64,000 bases of DNA from Boesenbergia rotunda (lineage: Eukaryota > Streptophyta > Magnoliopsida > Zingiberales > Zingiberaceae). The notes under the pieces were generated by a model, which was not told the origin of the DNA, did not search any database, and worked only from the letters and a program-made list of their open reading frames with translations. The stretch is from positions 538,039 to 602,038 of the forward strand of contig JAGFNQ010004008.1 of the NCBI GenBank assembly GCA_024364735.1, read 5' to 3'. Both the position numbers and the translations under genes were made by a program. This document shows, piece after piece, positions 10,901 to 23,407 of this stretch. Every line of letters begins with the position of its first letter. Position 1 is the stretch's first letter.

Positions 10901-12790
10901 GGGTGCCATTGATTGGGCCCCGTCTCAAGTTGCTTCGAATCCTGATCCTCTTAGCTAGATCAGCATCCAACGCCCTAATTCGATGTTGATCCCGATCCAC
11001 TTTGTCTGATCCCGCCTCAATCCGACCGGGCCCCTAATCAGCTCCAAAAACTAACCCGAGCAGATCAGCAGTCATGCATAAAGGTAACGTGGATCTAAAG
11101 AAGGCAAGCAAGAAGTACCCACCTCCAAAAGTGAAGTCCGTGTCTAAAGAGAACTCCATGTTCAGACGTCCGTATCAATAAATCCAAATCAATGTCCTAT
11201 ATCAAAGGACATATTTAAATAATTATTATAAAAATAATAATTAGCTAACAAGTCTCTAATTCGTATTAAGGTTATCTTACTCATCCTATTTAATTTAGTT
11301 ACATCTAATTGGATGATATGTTCTTAATTACTCCACGTAATCAATATTAGGTTAGAATATAGGTTTAAACCCAAAGGTAGCCCAAGAGATCACCCCTAGC
11401 AAAAATCTACACCATGATCTAAATCCATAAGGATTCACGTATTTATTCTCCAATCCAAATACTAGAATTCCAATCCCAACATCTAGCATAACTCATGGCA
11501 TGAACATCTAACACACAACATTATCACAAATTCACCAAATCAAAACCACAACACCTCAGCTTCATCCAAGGACAAAACAGATCCAATTCTTAAAGCCAAA
11601 CCTTTACGGATCAAACCGAATCAAACTATGATTAGAACAGAAACAGAGCTCCAACATAGATCAATCCCTAAACAGAATCAAATCGCAACCTAATAGATTA
11701 GAGCTTCAGAATTCTTAAGCTTCCCATTACTAGAGCTCACAACCAAGGGAATGGATTCACATAATCAATCACAAACTCATTCGTCTCAAATCAATCCAAA
11801 TCAAAAATCAAAACAAAGGAAAACTTTAGATTTAGCAATACTATTGAAAATATTAATTCGAGCAGATCTAACTCCACATTACTGATCCAAACTATAGGAA
11901 AATAAATCGGGAATCAAAACCACCAAATTCAGGAGCTCATGGTGGAAAAGGAAGAAAATACCAACTTAATATCACTGATCTAAACTCCACTCCTATGTAT
12001 CACACATTAAAGAAGATCAGCCACACCACCCTAAGTTGCAGATCCACCACCAGGCTACACATCTCCAACCAATTCAAGAATTCAACCAATCAACAAAACC
12101 TTCATCCATCTAGAACAAAATTGCTATTGATACAAATGCTGGATCAGAACAAAGCCACCCAACCAAATAGAGCAATACCAAGATTTGTATAGATAGCAAC
12201 GATCCCAGCATAAAAACAAAGTCATTCTACTACATCTCAGAAATCCAAATCCTTACCTCATGAAGCACCAGCAACTGCGAACAACTTCAGCTCAATTCCG
12301 GCAAACATCGTAGCCACGAGGAGACCGACCCATCGCACCTCCTCGTTCGACCCCTAGATTCTATCCTCACTGAACACATGAATCATCTAAGAGAAAACCC
12401 TATTTAGGTTCGGATCGATCCAACAGAGGGATTCTAGGGAGATCAGTGAAAGGAAAGGACTAATTGAGGCATGACATGGTATATCCAAACTTACCTACGA
12501 GATAGACCATCGACCTCCAACAAACACCTACCTATAGTCGGTGATGGCTCACCGTGCCTCCCTCCCCCAAGAAGGTCCTCTCAGCTGCAGCGTGAGCGAC
12601 AAATCGAAGTCCAACTGACACGCTAGCTATCCTCTCGCCTAGGGAGAGCAACAGAGAGCCTCCCTAATCCGCGGAACTCCGACGAGGAGGAGGATCAGAA
12701 GCCCTAGGGAGGAAGGAGGGAATCTCGGCCGACTTTAGCATTTGAATCTCAGCGGAGATGGCGAGGACTTGGCGTTGGGCAAAGAAGGAA
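10901..12790. other. Gene-free stretch, A-rich then GC-rich
   Basis: 11200-12250 is A/C-rich with no usable frame. 12280-12780 is GC-rich with many CGG/CTCC words; on the minus strand it looks like a transcribed leader, either of a retroelement or of an unseen gene. No domain or splice-linked coding was found. Confidence 0.45.
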
Positions 12791-14372
12791 AAGTGAGGGT
12801 TTTTTTTAAGTGTTGCCCACTTTGCACTTTAGCCCTCAACTTTTGATTTATTCAAGCCTCACCCTTCTGACTTGGAATTTAAGCGTATCAACCCCTCTAC
12901 AATTTGATCTATTGTAGACAAGCCCTCAAACTTATGTTTTAAACTCATTAAACCCTCCAAAGTTTGGTGTTAAACTTCTCAATCCCCTTCGACCTTATCC
13001 CATGATCTGGAAATCCTAATATTGTTTCAAGAAAAATTTCAAAAATTTTCTTATCTGAGTTTTATTTCGCCATATTTAACAGGTATTGCCTGCCCAAGGA
13101 GAAGAAAATGCGTCCCTTCCATGCTCTCATTTCTTCCTCATCCAAGCGCTTAAATGAAAAAGGGAAAAAATCTTTCTTGTAAATCAAACTTTCCCATCCT
13201 TCTCTTTCCTTCCCCTTTTGCTGCTCTCCTTAGTTTCACTCATTTTTTGTGTATTTTTTCCAACTATAAAATAAAAATGATAACAGTTGAACCAATGGTT
13301 CAAACTGCCGATCGATTCATGGTTATTTTGGAGCTTGAATCCAAACTGGCTTGACCTTAGATGGGTCAGTTCTAGTTCTGGTCAATAGATATCTATCTGA
13401 GTTGGGTCTAATCACAAGTTGTATATGTATAGATATTTGACAATCCAAGAATAAGTGTCTATGAAACTTGAAAACTAAAATGTAAATAAAAAGTCTCCCT
13501 ATCACGAGAAACTATAAAAATAACCTAGTTGTTGCCACGGGCACAACGTAGCAACAAGAGCATTTGGCGTCAATCAAGAAGGTTATAGTTCGATTCTTTG
13601 CTAGAGCGTGCGCTAGTGGTGAATTCACTAGAAACCTATGCTTAATGGCCCTATCGAAGTATCCATGTGCCGAAAAAGTTTGCCTTTGCAAGCTAAGTAC
13701 AATTCAGCATTAGAGGAATTTATAGAGATTTCAGGCAAGGTAACTGGATGGATCGGTCACCTCAAGTATGAGTGTCATGAAACCTTTGATGCTTGGATAT
13801 CTGCATATCACCAACATATAATAGTAATTTGGAAAAACCGAATAACATATTTTATTGAAGCTCAAACAATTAAAATGGAAGTTGCCCTAGTAAAGTTGAA
13901 AGGTTATCAAAAATAAGACATGTATTCCAATTAGACTTGAACAAAAGATTTATTTTAATAAATTTGTATGTTTAAATAAGATATAAAGTGCATTTGTTCC
14001 AATAAATTTATTTGTGCAAATAGGACACATCTACGAGTTTCAATATTGTTATACACATCTAGCAATTGCAAAACTACAATGCACATCCAATAAATTAAAA
14101 AAAATTATATACCAATTTATCAATTTCAAAACTACTATGAATTACTAATCGTTTCAAAATTGATACACACATTTGTGATTATAGCCAAAATTGCTTGATT
14201 GTTGCATAGTTCTAACCTCATGTTATCTTTGGTTTTGCTAGTCCGCCCTATATGGATTGTTGACTAAGGCCAATACTCTCATGCAGTGATTGCATAAGTT
14301 TATATTTGTCAGTATTAGACAGTGAGTAAAAAAGATAAGGGTATCATTTTGTTTTTTTTTTTTTGGATTTTG
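12791..14372. other. Gene-free stretch
   Basis: A/T-rich, with short unsupported frames. A TAGTTCGATTC word near 13586, preceded by GTAGCAACAAGAGC, may be a relic Pol III-type SINE, but it has no tail. Confidence 0.45.
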
Positions 14373-14383
14373 ATTTGCCATAC

Positions 14384-14878
14384 GACTTTTTACCAAAGGG
14401 CGTACCCAAGAATTGGTATTTACCAAAAGACGTATCATGGCTTCATTGTTACCAAAGGGCGCACCTATTTTAGTGAACTTCCTCTTATACCCCTCCTGCC
14501 AAATACTGCATGTCTTTTTCTTTCTCTTTCTCAGTAATGAATTCTGAGACAATTGAACATGCTTTTTCAGACTTTTCATTTTAAAATAATATATTATGAA
14601 ATCGGCTAAAAAATGTAAAGTAAAGAAATAAAAAATATTTCAGTTAAAAAAATATCTCTTCCAACATGATTGCAAAAATATAAAGAGATGATTGTTTATA
14701 TTTGATTAATATAAATTAATATATTAAATAATATTTAATAAATATATTAATATATAAAAAAACCTATCAAAATAAGTAATTTCATATTCAAATGCAGGGT
14801 CTGAAATCGCGCTAGGAGTGCCTGAATACAGATGTATTCAGGCCCAAGGAGGGCCTGAATACATATCTATTCAGGCCC
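14384..14878. repeat. Left arm of the foldback element
   Basis: It pairs with 15237-15723 almost end to end, including the AT-rich middle and the GCAGGGTCTGAAATCGCGCT segment, with only scattered mismatches. Confidence 0.85.
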
Positions 14879-15236
14879 ATGTATTCAGGCCCACCCTTGA
14901 CAAAAATATTTTAAAAACTATTTTTAAAATAAAAAATTTTTGAGTGCACGCAAGACCTGAAGTCATCTGACTTCAGGCCCTCCAAACTTCGTAAGTGAGC
15001 AGTTTAGTCATTAATTAGTTAAATTGACAAAAATATCTAATAGTTTTTTAAAATCAAGTTGATACAGAATCTGCAAGGAATTAATTTTTATAAAAATTAA
15101 TTTTTATCAAGTTTCACTGTCATTTATATAGAAATAAATGTAGAATCAAGTTGATAAAAATCAACTCATAGGGCCTGAACACATCTGTGTTCAGGCCCTA
15201 GGAGGGCCTGAATACATATGTAGTCAGGCCCTCCTT

Positions 15237-15723
15237 AGGCCTGAATAGATATGTATTCAAGCCCTCCTTGGGCCTGAATACATCTGTATTCAGACCCTCC
15301 TAGCGCGATTTCAGACCCTGCGTTTGAATATGAAATTACGTGTTTTGATAGGTTTTTTATATATTAATATATTTATTAAATATTATTTAATATATTAATT
15401 TATATTAATCAAATATAAAAAATCATCTCTTTATATTTTGCAATCACGTTGGAAGAGATATTTTTTAACTGAAATATTTTTTTATTTCTTTACCTTACTT
15501 TTTTTAGTCGATTTCATAATATATTATTTTAAACTAAAAAGTCTGAAAAAGCATATTCAGTTGTCTCGGAATTCGTTACTGAGAAAGAGAAAGACATGCA
15601 GTATTTGGCAGGAGGGGTATAAGAGGAAATTCACTAAAATAGGCGCGCCCTTTGGTAACAATGAAACTATGGTACGTTTTTTGGTAAATTCCAATTCTTA
15701 GATACGTCCTTTGGTAAAAAGTC
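15237..15723. repeat. Right arm of the foldback element
   Basis: Inverse of 14384-14878. It ends GGTAAAAAGTC directly before the second copy of the 11-bp duplication. Confidence 0.85.
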
Positions 15724-15734
15724 ATTTGCCATAC

Positions 15735-16326
15735 TATATTGATATTCTTTTCCACATATCTCTCTTAATAACCTAATTTTATATTAACATAATCTTATCT
15801 TTATATGTGACATGTTTAAATGATGTATGCATAAGCTTTCAAGCAAATAATAAATAGTGATAAAAATATTATAGTTTACCCACTCAATAATGAAGATGAT
15901 CATTGATATCTCTGAGTGGCAGACCACCAATTGCATAATACATACGCTATAACTCTTCCAAATTTTCCATATGATATTATAATGTTTTTTAGGAAGTTGT
16001 AAGTATTGAATTCTACATTTTAATAGAACAAGTTGAAAATAGTTGTTATGCATAAATGTTTTCCTAATGTAGACATCATTTTTTAAGAGCTTATACCTGC
16101 CCTATTATGAGAATTGATAGGGTATTTTATTAGGAGTATAGATTTCTAAAAGATAAGTTGAAGGCTTAAAGAAGATGCATCATAAGTAGTTGTATTTAAT
16201 GTTAACTATTTGTAGTGTTATTTATGTATTTAGCTAACATTCTATAGTTACATATATTTAATTGTGCATTCTTTGTGGAGCAATATGTTAAGTCTTCTTT
16301 ATGGAGCAATATGTTGAGAGACTGAT
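15735..16326. other. AT-rich spacer between two transposons
   Basis: No gene or recognisable repeat. It ends with GGATG, the left target duplication of element A. Confidence 0.5.
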
Positions 16327-16331
16327 GGATG

Positions 16332-17257
16332 TGTTGGAGGAAATGGACTCCTTTCGGAGAATTTACAATAAATTAAAATTATAAAAAATAATTTCAACTT
16401 AACTGTTGAGTGACCCGAGCTGCCATTTGTGCAAATTGCAGTGTCCCGAGCTGAATTCTCGAGTTCCTGACCAGGTCTCCCGAGCTCCCGACCAAGCCTC
16501 CTGACCGAGAAGTTGCTGAGGCCTGCGCAACGCAGTGTCCTTGAAACAGATTTGACCTCCTCCGGCGGTGCTTCGAGGCTCATATGGACGTCTATTTCTC
16601 AGGATACAATAGCAGGACCACGGACACAACGGAGCACTCGTTGCTCGTGGCGAACTGAGGAAGTATCCGAATGCTATCAAAGGAGGTCGGGAAGGAGGTG
16701 GAAGATAATTTCTTCTCTCTATGTCTTTTACTCTCGGTCACAGTCTCTTTATATAGGTTCAGACCTCACAGTATTCAATGACCGAATTAACGTCATTTAC
16801 TGACATTTAACCGGCCATATCCAAACGTCTGAGGTTACTGATTTTGCATTAATCAAAATTAATGCATCAGTTATATTTGAGCAAAGAATTTGGCAAAACG
16901 TTGGTTCATCTGCTTGGACAAATTTTGCCCCGACCGGTCGGACATTCGACGCGCGCAGGTCGTGCACGCACACGAGTTCATTTGGTTTAGTACAAATCCG
17001 GGCCCTGGATTTGCACCCCCCCCCCTGCGCACCCACGCGTGAGAGAGAGAGCCTCTGCCCTAACATTTATTCACAACTATCATGCTTGTGAAATAATATA
17101 AATCAATATTTATGCCTTGAGGCTCCCAATGTAGGACTAAAGTCTCATTCACAATGGAGCCTCTTTATTCTTCACTTCACTTTCCATTCACTAGAAAGTC
17201 CCAATGTGGGACTAAAGTCCAACCACCTCTCTTTCCATTCACACTATATGTCCAACA
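16332..17257 (-). repeat. 3' LTR of element A (926 bp)
   Basis: Partner of 23408-24425. It has only a few minisatellite units (16442-16505) and a minus-strand TATATAAA at 16748-16755. The internal side carries the purine-rich GTGGAGGAT (minus strand), a short polypurine tract. Confidence 0.9.
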
Positions 17258-17711
17258 ATCCTCCACATGAATGGAAACATGGTATGTGATAGCATTCAGC
17301 AGTTGAGTCGTGTATAGGACAGGTATGTTTCACCCTTTGAACCTTCCCTTGTGAAGATCTGTTTGTTTCCTGGCTGACAGTAGACATGATGTCCTTGAAC
17401 TGTGCTACCGTTTATGTAAGCATTGACACATCTCGCCCAGGACTCTTCTTGATACAACTCAGGTCTCATGAGTGTGTTCGTTCTTGGCCATGAACATGCC
17501 TGATTCTGCGAGAAGTTCTAAGAATTGTGCCTCCAATTCTCTTCGAAGCGACCCCACTTCTTTCTCATATAGGTGATCTCTTAAGAGTTTTCCACATAAC
17601 TCTATTGAATCATTAAAAACCGTTTGCTTAACCTCCATCCTTCACTGTTTTAAAGGATTGTTCCCTTACAGTGAACAACTTTGTCAATGCAGTTAGGTTG
17701 TCCCTTTGAAC
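17258..17711 (-). other. 3' non-coding region of element A
   Basis: It lies between the RNase H stop and the 3' LTR. No further frame. Confidence 0.6.
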
Positions 17712-17931
17712 CTAGTTCTTGAGATCTCCAATCTGTATAGGTTGGGTTTCCTTTGCACCAACATTTTTTATCGGCATTAAACCCATCCTTCTTGATGAGC
17801 TTGCAACTAACTCTCGATTTAACCCTTTGGTTAACAGATCCACTAAGTTATCCTTTGACTTCACATAGTCAACAGTGATAACTCCAGTTGAGAGTAGTTG
17901 TCTAATGGTATTGTGTCTTCGACGTATATGT

Positions 17932-19645
17932 TGTTAGTAGGAGCCCTAGAGCCATTATGTGATGATTGACTAGGGACATTTTGTATCATATTCTATTATT
18001 AATAAATGCATGGTTATTATACTTACTTTGTATTTGTGCCAAGTAACTAAGTATAATAATGTCCTTGGGTAGTAGGTTCTTATCTACATTATATCGATTG
18101 GTTGAATCGATAATGAGATGATGTAGAGAACACTACTCTAAACCATTCTTAGTCAAGTATTAATATTTAAGGACAATATTAATGCATGGAGACTAGCATG
18201 TAGGTCAACTGATGACTTGAGCTCACAAGTCATGGATATATGATATCAAGTTGACACATGGGTATACATTGGAGAATGTGTACTGAATTGACCCCCCATA
18301 AAAAAGTTTCATAGATTGTCATAAACTTTTTCATGTGACTATTAGTATGAATAGTCCTTAGACTTGAAGTCACTACGGTTCCCTACATAAGGAGTTATGT
18401 ACTTTGGTATCGTCAAACGTCACCCGTAACAGGGTGGACTATAAAGGCGATCACTGTGTATGTAATGAATTATGCGGAGGGATGTGAGTGATGTAGATGG
18501 GATCTATCCCTCCCATTGACGGGAGTGATATCTGTGGGCCCCTTGATCGAGTAGGACTACTGAAACGCATGGTCATGCTCAAATGAGTCAATATGAGATA
18601 TTGAGCTCATTTGTTTGAGTGAGTCTACTCGGGGATCAAGAAATACAAGATTGATTGAGGATGACACGGTCTATGCCTCATTGGTCAATCTAGATATCAA
18701 GGATAGAAGGACAAGTTCATACGTTATCATAGTCACGGAGGTTTAGTCGGATCTCGACTTTTCTTGTTACTTGGGTAACAATGATGCATTGCTAGATGCC
18801 GCTCATTGTTTATGTGTCTAAAGTGTTTAGGCGCATTGCCAACGTCACAAGAACCTATTGGGTCACACACTAAGGACATGATGCTTCGGGAAATCTGAGT
18901 GAGAGCTCGAGTTGGGAACTCGGGAAGTCCGAGCCCGAGTTGGGAACTCGGGAAGGCAGACTGGGTTAGCACTCGGCAGGCTGGGTCGGCACTCGGCAGA
19001 CTGGGTCGGAGCTCGGTAGACTGGGTCGGGAGCTCGGCACTCGGCAGACTTGGTTGGGAGACCGGTCGGAAGCTCAAGAGGCCCGGTTGGGATTAAAGGG
19101 AAATTCATTAAAGTGTTTAATGAAGGGAAAAGAAAAGATTCTTTTCTTGCATGGGAAATGACAAAGAGCCACATGAAAAGATGTGCTCTTTATTGGTATT
19201 AATGAAGGAAGCCAAAGAGACACAAACCTCTTCATATTCATGGGATGAGTATAAAAGAGGGTCTTGTGACTTTGGATGGGTCTTCTTCTCTTCTCCTTCT
19301 TTCCTTTCTTCTTCCCTCCCTCATCTTCCTCCTTTGGCCGAAACCCTACTGTAGGGTTCTTGGTGTTCTGCGAGCTACCTCAAGTTGCTAGCACAACTAA
19401 GGTAGTTCTCCCGAAGTTGAGAGATTGTGTCCGTGTGGATACGAATAGAGGCACGGACACTTGAACATGCAAGAGATCTGGCGCACCTTGGACGAGCGGG
19501 ATAAGCAAAGGGCACGCTCCAAAGGTATACACTGTAGATAGATCTATTAGATAGATGAATATTGTACGAGTTTTCTTTCGCATGGATCGCTCGAGGGTTC
19601 TTGTTTCCACTGCGTTTTTATGATTTTGTGCTAGGAGAACCCAAA
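17932..19645 (+). mobile_element. Solo-LTR-like insertion in the RNase H of element A
   Basis: The 1.7-kb insert is flanked by ATATGT on both sides (17926-17931 and 19646-19651), so a 5- or 6-bp duplication with slightly ambiguous ends. It begins TGTTAGTAGGAGCC and ends GGAGAACCCAAA. A TATA box (TATAAAAG, 19250-19257) lies on the plus strand. There is no coding sequence or second terminal repeat. Best read as a solo LTR of a different family. The terminal CA expected of LTRs is not seen. Confidence 0.65.
18900..19085. repeat. Imperfect tandem repeat in the solo-LTR-like insertion
   Basis: Degenerate copies of a GGGTCGGCACTCGGCAGACT-type word of about 20 bp lie upstream of the TATA box at 19250. 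Confidence 0.75.
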
Positions 19646-22600
19646 ATATGTCTCGACTTACCATTATACAGATGGCTTTGTGCCCGGCCAATTGCAGATT
19701 GACTATCACAATGTATGCAGATTGCCAGCATGGGTTTCGGCCATCTCGTTACATCTTCTAGGAATTGTCGTAGTCATTCAGCCTCTTCACCATATTTGTC
19801 AAGAGCTACAAACTCAGACTCCATCGTGGATCTAGTTATTACGGTTTGCTTAGAAGATTTCCATGAAATGGTTGCACTTCCCAGAGTGAACACATAACCA
19901 CTCGTAGACTTCGAGTCTTTTATGTCAGATATCCAACTTGCATCGTTGTATTCTTTGATAACAACAGGATATCTCATATAGTGCAGTCTATTTCCACGAG
20001 TATATCTCAAGTACCTCAGTACTCTTGTTATCCCTTTCCAGTGCTCAACATCGGGATTACTCGTGTATCTACTCAGTTTGCTTACTGCGTAGGCTAAGTC
20101 TGGTATTGTACAATTCATCAAGCACATCAGACTTCCAATCACCCGAGCGTACTCTACCTGAGAAATACTTTCTCCTCAGTTTTTCGATAGATTTTGGCTA
20201 GTATCTATCGGCGTTCGTGCCAACGCAGTATCACCATTGGTGAATTTCTCAAGAATCTTGTCCACGTAATAGGACTGACTAAGAACAAGTCCTTTTGCTG
20301 TTCTAAGAATTTTGATTCCTAGAATCACATCAGCTAGGCCCATGTCTTTCATGTCAAATCTTGAGTTCAACATGTCTTTCGTGGATTTGATTATCTTATC
20401 ATTACTCCCAATGATAAGTATGTCATCTACATATAAGCATAAGATGACAAAGTCATCTTCTGTAGCTTTCGAGTAGACACATTTATCACATTCATTAAGT
20501 TTGAATCCACCTTCTCGCATGACATTACCAAATTTCTCATGTCACTGCTTTGGAGCTTGTTTCAAGTCGTATAAAGACTTCACCAATTTGCAAACCTAGT
20601 TATTCTATCCTGGTACAGAAAACCCCTCAGGTTGCTCCATGTAAATTTCCTCTTCTAAATATCCGTTTAGAAAGACCGTCTTTACATCCATTTGATGTAT
20701 TTTCCAGGTTCCATAGAGTAGCAATAGCCAACAACACTCTAATGGAAGTTATTCTCGACACAAGAGAATACGTATCAAAGTAATCAAGACCTTCTCGTTG
20801 TCGGTAACCTTTAATTACCAATCTGGCCTTATACTTGTCAATTGTGCCATCTAACTTTATCTTTTTCTTGAAGATCCACTTGCAACCCAATGGTTTACTC
20901 CCCGAAGGAAGGTCCACAAGTTCCCAAGTGTGATTTTGCAAGATAGATTCTATCTCAGATGCAATTGTCTCTTTCTAGTGAGGTCCCTCAGAAGAGTTCA
21001 CAGCTTCTGAGTAGCTTTGGGGCTCACCTTCCAATATGAAAGTGATAAAATCTAGTCCATAAGATTTTTCCACCCGAGCTCTCTTACTCCGCCGAGGCGC
21101 AACCTCAACTGGTTCATCATCCTCTTCTTCTTCCTCTGATATTTCCTTCACCCGTTTTAAGGAGCTAGCATCCTCTCGGGTCTTATATGGAAATACATGC
21201 TCGAAAAATGAGGAATTTCTCGATTCTATTATCGAGTTCTTGTGTATATCCGGTAATTGTGAATCATAAACACAAAATCGATATGCACTGCTATTATGTG
21301 CATATCCGATAAATATGCAATCAATAGTTTTTGGTCCTATCTTAATCCTCTTCGGATCAGGCACCAAAACTTTGCCAAGACACCCCCACACTCACAAGTA
21401 TTTGTAGGATGGTCATCTTCCATTCCACAACTCATAAGGGCTCTTCTCTATTTTCTTCCGAGGGACCTTATTTAAAAGGTAATTAGCTATTAACACAGCT
21501 TCCCCCACATGGAATCTGGCAGTCCAGAGCTCAATAGAAGAGCATTCATTATCTCTTTAAGAGTTCAATTCTTTCTCTCAGCAACTCCATTTTGCTGAGG
21601 GGTATAAGGAGCTGTTGTTTCGTGTCTGATCCTATGTTAGCACACAACTCAGTGAATGGTGATATATATTCACCACCTCGGTCACTTCGAACCACCTTAA
21701 TCTTCTTGTTAAGTTAGTTTTCAACCTCATTCTTATATAGAACGAATTTCTCTATAGCTTCATCCTTATTTTTGAGAAGATACACATAACAATATTTTGT
21801 GTTATCATCTACAAAAGTAATAAAATATTTATTCCCACCACGTGTCGGTGTACCTTTAAGGTCACATACGTCGGTGTGAATTAGGCCGAGTGGTTCGTTG
21901 CTTCTTTCAACGTGTTGAAAGGATGACCTTGTCAACTTCGCTTCAACACAAGTCTCACACTTGTGTTTTGGGTCAAGGTGGAATGTCGGTATGCTTTGTA
22001 TCTTTATTAATCTATGAATCACATCGTAATTCACATGTCCTAGTCTACCATGCCATAAACAAGAATACTCAAGCATATAAGTGGAAGAGCTCTCAACTGT
22101 ATTTATCTTAGGCCTAATGGCCATTACATTGAGCTTAAATAGCCCATCAGATACATAACCCTTTCCCATAAACATTCCCTTTTTGGGTAGTACAACTCTG
22201 TCTGACTCAAACACAATGCGAAAGTCATGCTTGCTCAATAATGATCCGGACAGTAGATTCTTTCGAATCTCCAGAACATACAACATATTTGTTAGAGTGA
22301 GGTCCTTGCCTGAGGTCATCTTCAGCATCACTTTCCCTTGGCCCATGATGTCCGAGGTTGCCGAGTTCCCCATGAACAGCTTCTCTCCACTAATTTCTTC
22401 AAAATTGTGAAGCAGTTCCTTATTGCAGTACACATGTCTGGTGGCTCCAGTATCGATCCACCATTGCCGCGAGTTTGAACCTACCAGGTTCAATTCAGAG
22501 ACCACGACACAGAGGTCTTCCATTTTTGGTACCTCGCTCAGATTGTCCTCCTGCTTCTTCTTCGGTTTCTTGAATTCCGAAGATTTGTGACCAACTCGGC

Positions 22601-23407
22601 CACAGTTGTAGCACTTCCCAGAGAACTTCTTGGTGATGCCTCCTCTGGGTCCCAGCTTGGAAGATTTTGAATTCTTCCGTTTCGAGCTTTGTCCGTGCTC
22701 AACCACGTTGGCTTTTATAGTAGCCTGAGAGAACATATTTCTCTCTGAACCCTTGTTGTCTTCTTCGATGAGAAGTCTAACAATGAGTTCCTCCACGTTC
22801 ATCTCCTTCTGCTTGTGCTTCGGGTAGTTCTTGAAATCCTTCTAGCCGGGAGGCAGCTTCTCAATGATGGCTACTACCTGGAAGGTTTCACTCAAAACCA
22901 TACATTCTGAGTGGATCTCATGAAGAATCACCTGAAACTCTTGGACTTAGCTGATCACTGTCTTAGAGTCAACCATCATATAGTCCAAGAATCGACCCAC
23001 GATGAACTTCTTGGCTCCTGCATCCTCCGACTTGTATTTCTTGTCCAAGGACTCCCATAGCTCTTTAGCCGTTCTCTTCGTGCTGTACACAGCATACAGC
23101 GAGTCGGCCAGACAGTTGAGGATGTAGTTTTGGCATATGTACTTAGAATGAGTCCAAGGCTCCACCCAAACAACCTCAGCTTGCTTGGGAGGTTCCTCGG
23201 TCAAGAACCAAGCCAGATTGAGCATGGTCAGGTAGAAGAGCATCTTCTGCTGCCACCTCTTGAAGTTCAACCCAGTGAACTTCTCTGGTTTTTCCCCATG
23301 GTTGATCGGAACATTCCCAATCGGGGCGAAGGGGGCCTAGTGATGAGTATGTTTCACCTCAACACTTTCCGTGGTCATCTCAACAGAAACAAAGTTTGTT
23401 TCAAGAT

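Larger units (their letters stand above)
14384..15723. mobile_element. Foldback, Mutator-like (MULE-type) non-autonomous element
   Basis: The first bases, GACTTTTTACCAAAGG, are the near-perfect inverse of the last, CCTTTGGTAAAAAGTC. The inverted arms run about 490 bp each (14384-14878 and 15237-15723). The element is bracketed by a perfect 11-bp direct repeat, ATTTGCCATAC (14373-14383 and 15724-15734). Long inverted repeats with 9-11-bp duplications fit the Mutator superfamily. There is no transposase. The 358-bp core holds palindromic GCCTGAATACATNTGTATTCAGGC-type modules. The similar short frames in both arms are reading-frame coincidences. Confidence 0.85.
17712..23378 (-). pseudogene. Broken gag-pol polyprotein gene of element A
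   Basis: Would encode the capsid, protease, integrase, reverse transcriptase and RNase H of a copia retrotransposon. Start ATG at 23378, only 29 nt from the LTR. Gag (NFKRWQQKMLFYLT, then VGRFLDYMMVDSKTVIS) runs to about 22800 with a stop at codon 14 and two more near 22950 and 22843. The zinc knuckle CYNCGRVGHKSSEF lacks its last Cys. Protease WWIDTGAT is near 22440 and the integrase zinc finger WHGRLGH...CETC near 22040. A stop (21715) and a frameshift near 21640 break the integrase core. The RT box YVDD is at 20422-20433. RNase H is split between KSR (ending 19651) and HIRRRHN (starting 17930) by an insertion. Removing the insert and one duplication restores the frame, so the insertion post-dates the coding form. 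Confidence 0.92.

Noticed and set aside
13638..13916. 92-codon plus-strand frame of mixed composition
   Set aside because: Composition is protein-like, but I recognise no family, see no splice or promoter context and cannot support it as a gene.
14238..14579. Pair of similar Lys-rich frames (also 15438-15701) that could be a duplicated gene
   Set aside because: They are the two inverted arms of the foldback element and have no domain or start context.
18733..19174. Overlapping minus-strand frames with repeated Pro/Ser/Leu/Thr peptides
   Set aside because: Antisense of the 20-bp tandem repeat inside the solo-LTR-like insertion.
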